Below are positions 14,181 to 15,340 of a stretch of 15,340 bases of DNA, in pieces. How positions within the stretch are numbered: the stretch's first letter is position 1; every line of letters begins with the position of its first letter. The notes beneath the pieces were generated by a model. That model searched no databases and was not told the DNA's origin. It was given only the letters and a program-made list of their open reading frames with translations. The stretch is from Myxococcales bacterium (lineage in GTDB: Bacteria > Myxococcota > Polyangia > Polyangiales > Polyangiaceae): the NCBI GenBank assembly GCA_020430865.1, contig JAGQIY010000172.1:1-15340 (forward strand), given 5' to 3'. The position numbers and the translations under genes are program-made.

Positions 14181-15340
14181 TAGTCCTCCTCCAGCGCCGT
14201 TGACCTAGCAGAACTTCCTCGCGCTTCGGCTTGAACTTCTTTGATCGGGCTGGCGACCAGAGGGCTCTTGTCGATCAACGTTGGAACTCGGAACACCGGC
14301 ATGCGTTGCTCTAGGTGCGACAACAGCTCGAGCGTCGGCGACCGGAGTAGGGCAGACGCCGCAGGGAAACGATGGATCAGATTCGTCGTGAAGCTGTCCA
14401 GTCGATACGGTCGGTCCCCTACGCCGTCGTTGTCCTGGTCCCAGCCTGTGTAGTCGCTCCAGTAGTTGCCAGTTCCCGCCTCACCCAGCACCAAGTCCTC
14501 AGACGACACATAAAACACCTGCGTGCGGTTGGCGACGAAGGCGTTTCCACTCACTTGGTTACGCAGGCTGCCAGCCCACAGCTTCACTCCGACATCGTTG
14601 TAGGCCACCCAGTTGTCGCTGATGTCGTTGCGGGTGCTGGAATAGATGAAGAAGCCCATGCCATTCCGCGCCAGTTGGTTGCCCCTTACCGTGCAGTGCT
14701 CGACATCACGCAGCAGGATCCCTCGCTCTTCGTTGTCTACCGCGATGTTGTCGATGGCCTTGATGTACTGACTGCCCATCAACGCGTAGCCGCTCGTGTT
14801 TCGGCGCCCGACGTTGGCTCTCAAGGTATTTCGGTACGAGTACATGTAGTGCACGCCGTAGCGACAGTCCTCGAATGTGTTGGCCTCAATCAGACTGTCT
14901 TCGACAGCTGACACGTAGATGCCGTCGCGTCCTCCGCTGATGGCGTTGCCGCGGATCACCAGGTGGCTGCCGTTGAACAGTTGAATGCCATTGCCTCGAT
15001 TGGAGCGATGACCGCTCTGTGAACCGACGATGTGGTTGGCAATCAGCTGCGCCCCGTCGGTCTCGTTGATCCAGATCCCGAAGGCGCAGCTACCCAGAGT
15101 GTTGCCTTCAACGCGTGCGGCGCTTGCGGACTTCTCGACGAAAATGCATGCGTCCGGCGCACCGAGATCGGTGCCGCTCCCCCGCACGTTTAGGTCGAGC
15201 ACCTGTACCTTCGCCGCTCGGATACGCAGTACCGTGCCCTCACCCCCACCATCCAAGATCCCACCACGGCCCTTCAACGCAATCGACTTGGCAACCGTGA
15301 CTCGTTCGCGCCAGATCCCGCTGGGAACTTCGACGACATC
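14180..15340 (-). CDS. nosD: NosD periplasmic beta-helix protein (5' end outside window)
   Basis: The 386 visible residues run to the window edge without a start or signal peptide, so the gene is cut by the window and not truncated in the genome. Repeated N-x-x-N, G-I-x-V and R-G-N-x-I units (for example GNGIQLF, GRDGIYV, NDVGVKLW) mark a right-handed beta helix of the NosD/CASH type. The GTGNYWSDYTGWDQDNDGVGD stretch and the YRLDSFT that follows are typical of NosD near the C-terminus. NosD is the periplasmic partner of NosFY in copper delivery to nitrous oxide reductase. It is probably about 400-440 residues in full. nosZ or other nos genes are expected just outside the window. Confidence 0.94.
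   Translation of the reverse strand, partial: DVVEVPSGIWRERVTVAKSIALKGRGGILDGGGEGTVLRIRAAKVQVLDLNVRGSGTDLGAPDACIFVEKSASAARVEGNTLGSCAFGIWINETDGAQLIANHIVGSQSGHRSNRGNGIQLFNGSHLVIRGNAISGGRDGIYVSAVEDSLIEANTFEDCRYGVHYMYSYRNTLRANVGRRNTSGYALMGSQYIKAIDNIAVDNEERGILLRDVEHCTVRGNQLARNGMGFFIYSSTRNDISDNWVAYNDVGVKLWAGSLRNQVSGNAFVANRTQVFYVSSEDLVLGEAGTGNYWSDYTGWDQDNDGVGDRPYRLDSFTTNLIHRFPAASALLRSPTLELLSHLEQRMPVFRVPTLIDKSPLVASPIKEVQAEARGSSARSTALEED

Overview
This window is a denitrification and nitrogen-oxide block from a Gram-negative bacterium with a fairly high G+C content. The cell type follows from Tat-exported molybdoenzymes, periplasmic c-type cytochromes and lipoproteins. I suspect a deltaproteobacterial or Myxococcota-like host, because of the NapC-less nap arrangement, the NrfD-type quinol module and the style of the Nos accessory genes. 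That is inference; there is no rRNA or marker gene here to prove it. The window is almost completely coding. The longest gap is about 195 bases, between napD and a divergent cytochrome gene. I see no tRNA, rRNA, insertion sequence, CRISPR array or dedicated transcription regulator.

There are four transcription blocks. (1) Bases 28-2211, + strand: a CopD-like four-helix membrane protein, a hemerythrin-domain protein and NnrS. The genes are translationally coupled or nearly so and probably deal with NO/nitrosative stress. (2) Bases 6109-2224, - strand: napD, napA and a napB-like gene, followed by two small genes of unknown function (71 aa with an SRRGFLG motif, and 97 aa). The NapB-like protein is unusual: it carries two tandem NapB-type diheme units, hence four haems. 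(3) Bases 6304-10355, + strand, divergent from nap: a tetraheme lipoprotein, a Tat-exported protein with four [4Fe-4S] clusters, an NrfD/PsrC membrane subunit, and a radical SAM/SPASM protein of the type I know as TIGR04053. (4) Bases 15340-10362, - strand: nosD (5' end outside the window), nosF, nosY, nosL, a SAM-dependent methyltransferase, and the di-iron repair protein RIC (YtfE/ScdA).

A working model: quinol is oxidised by NrfD, and electrons pass through the 4x[4Fe-4S] protein and the tetraheme lipoprotein to the four-haem NapB and then to NapA, which reduces nitrate to nitrite in the periplasm. No napC, napG or napH is visible, so the divergent cytochrome/FeS/NrfD module would replace them. 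The nos genes supply copper and maturation functions for nitrous oxide reductase (nosZ itself is not in the window). RIC, NnrS and the HHE protein would protect against or repair damage from NO made between the two steps.

The points most worth a second look are the duplicated NapB, the NapC-free electron path, the radical SAM gene in the electron-transfer operon, the two small nap-operon proteins, the methyltransferase coupled to nosL, the dyad-rich divergent nap promoter, and a hairpin that would hide the ribosome binding site of ric.
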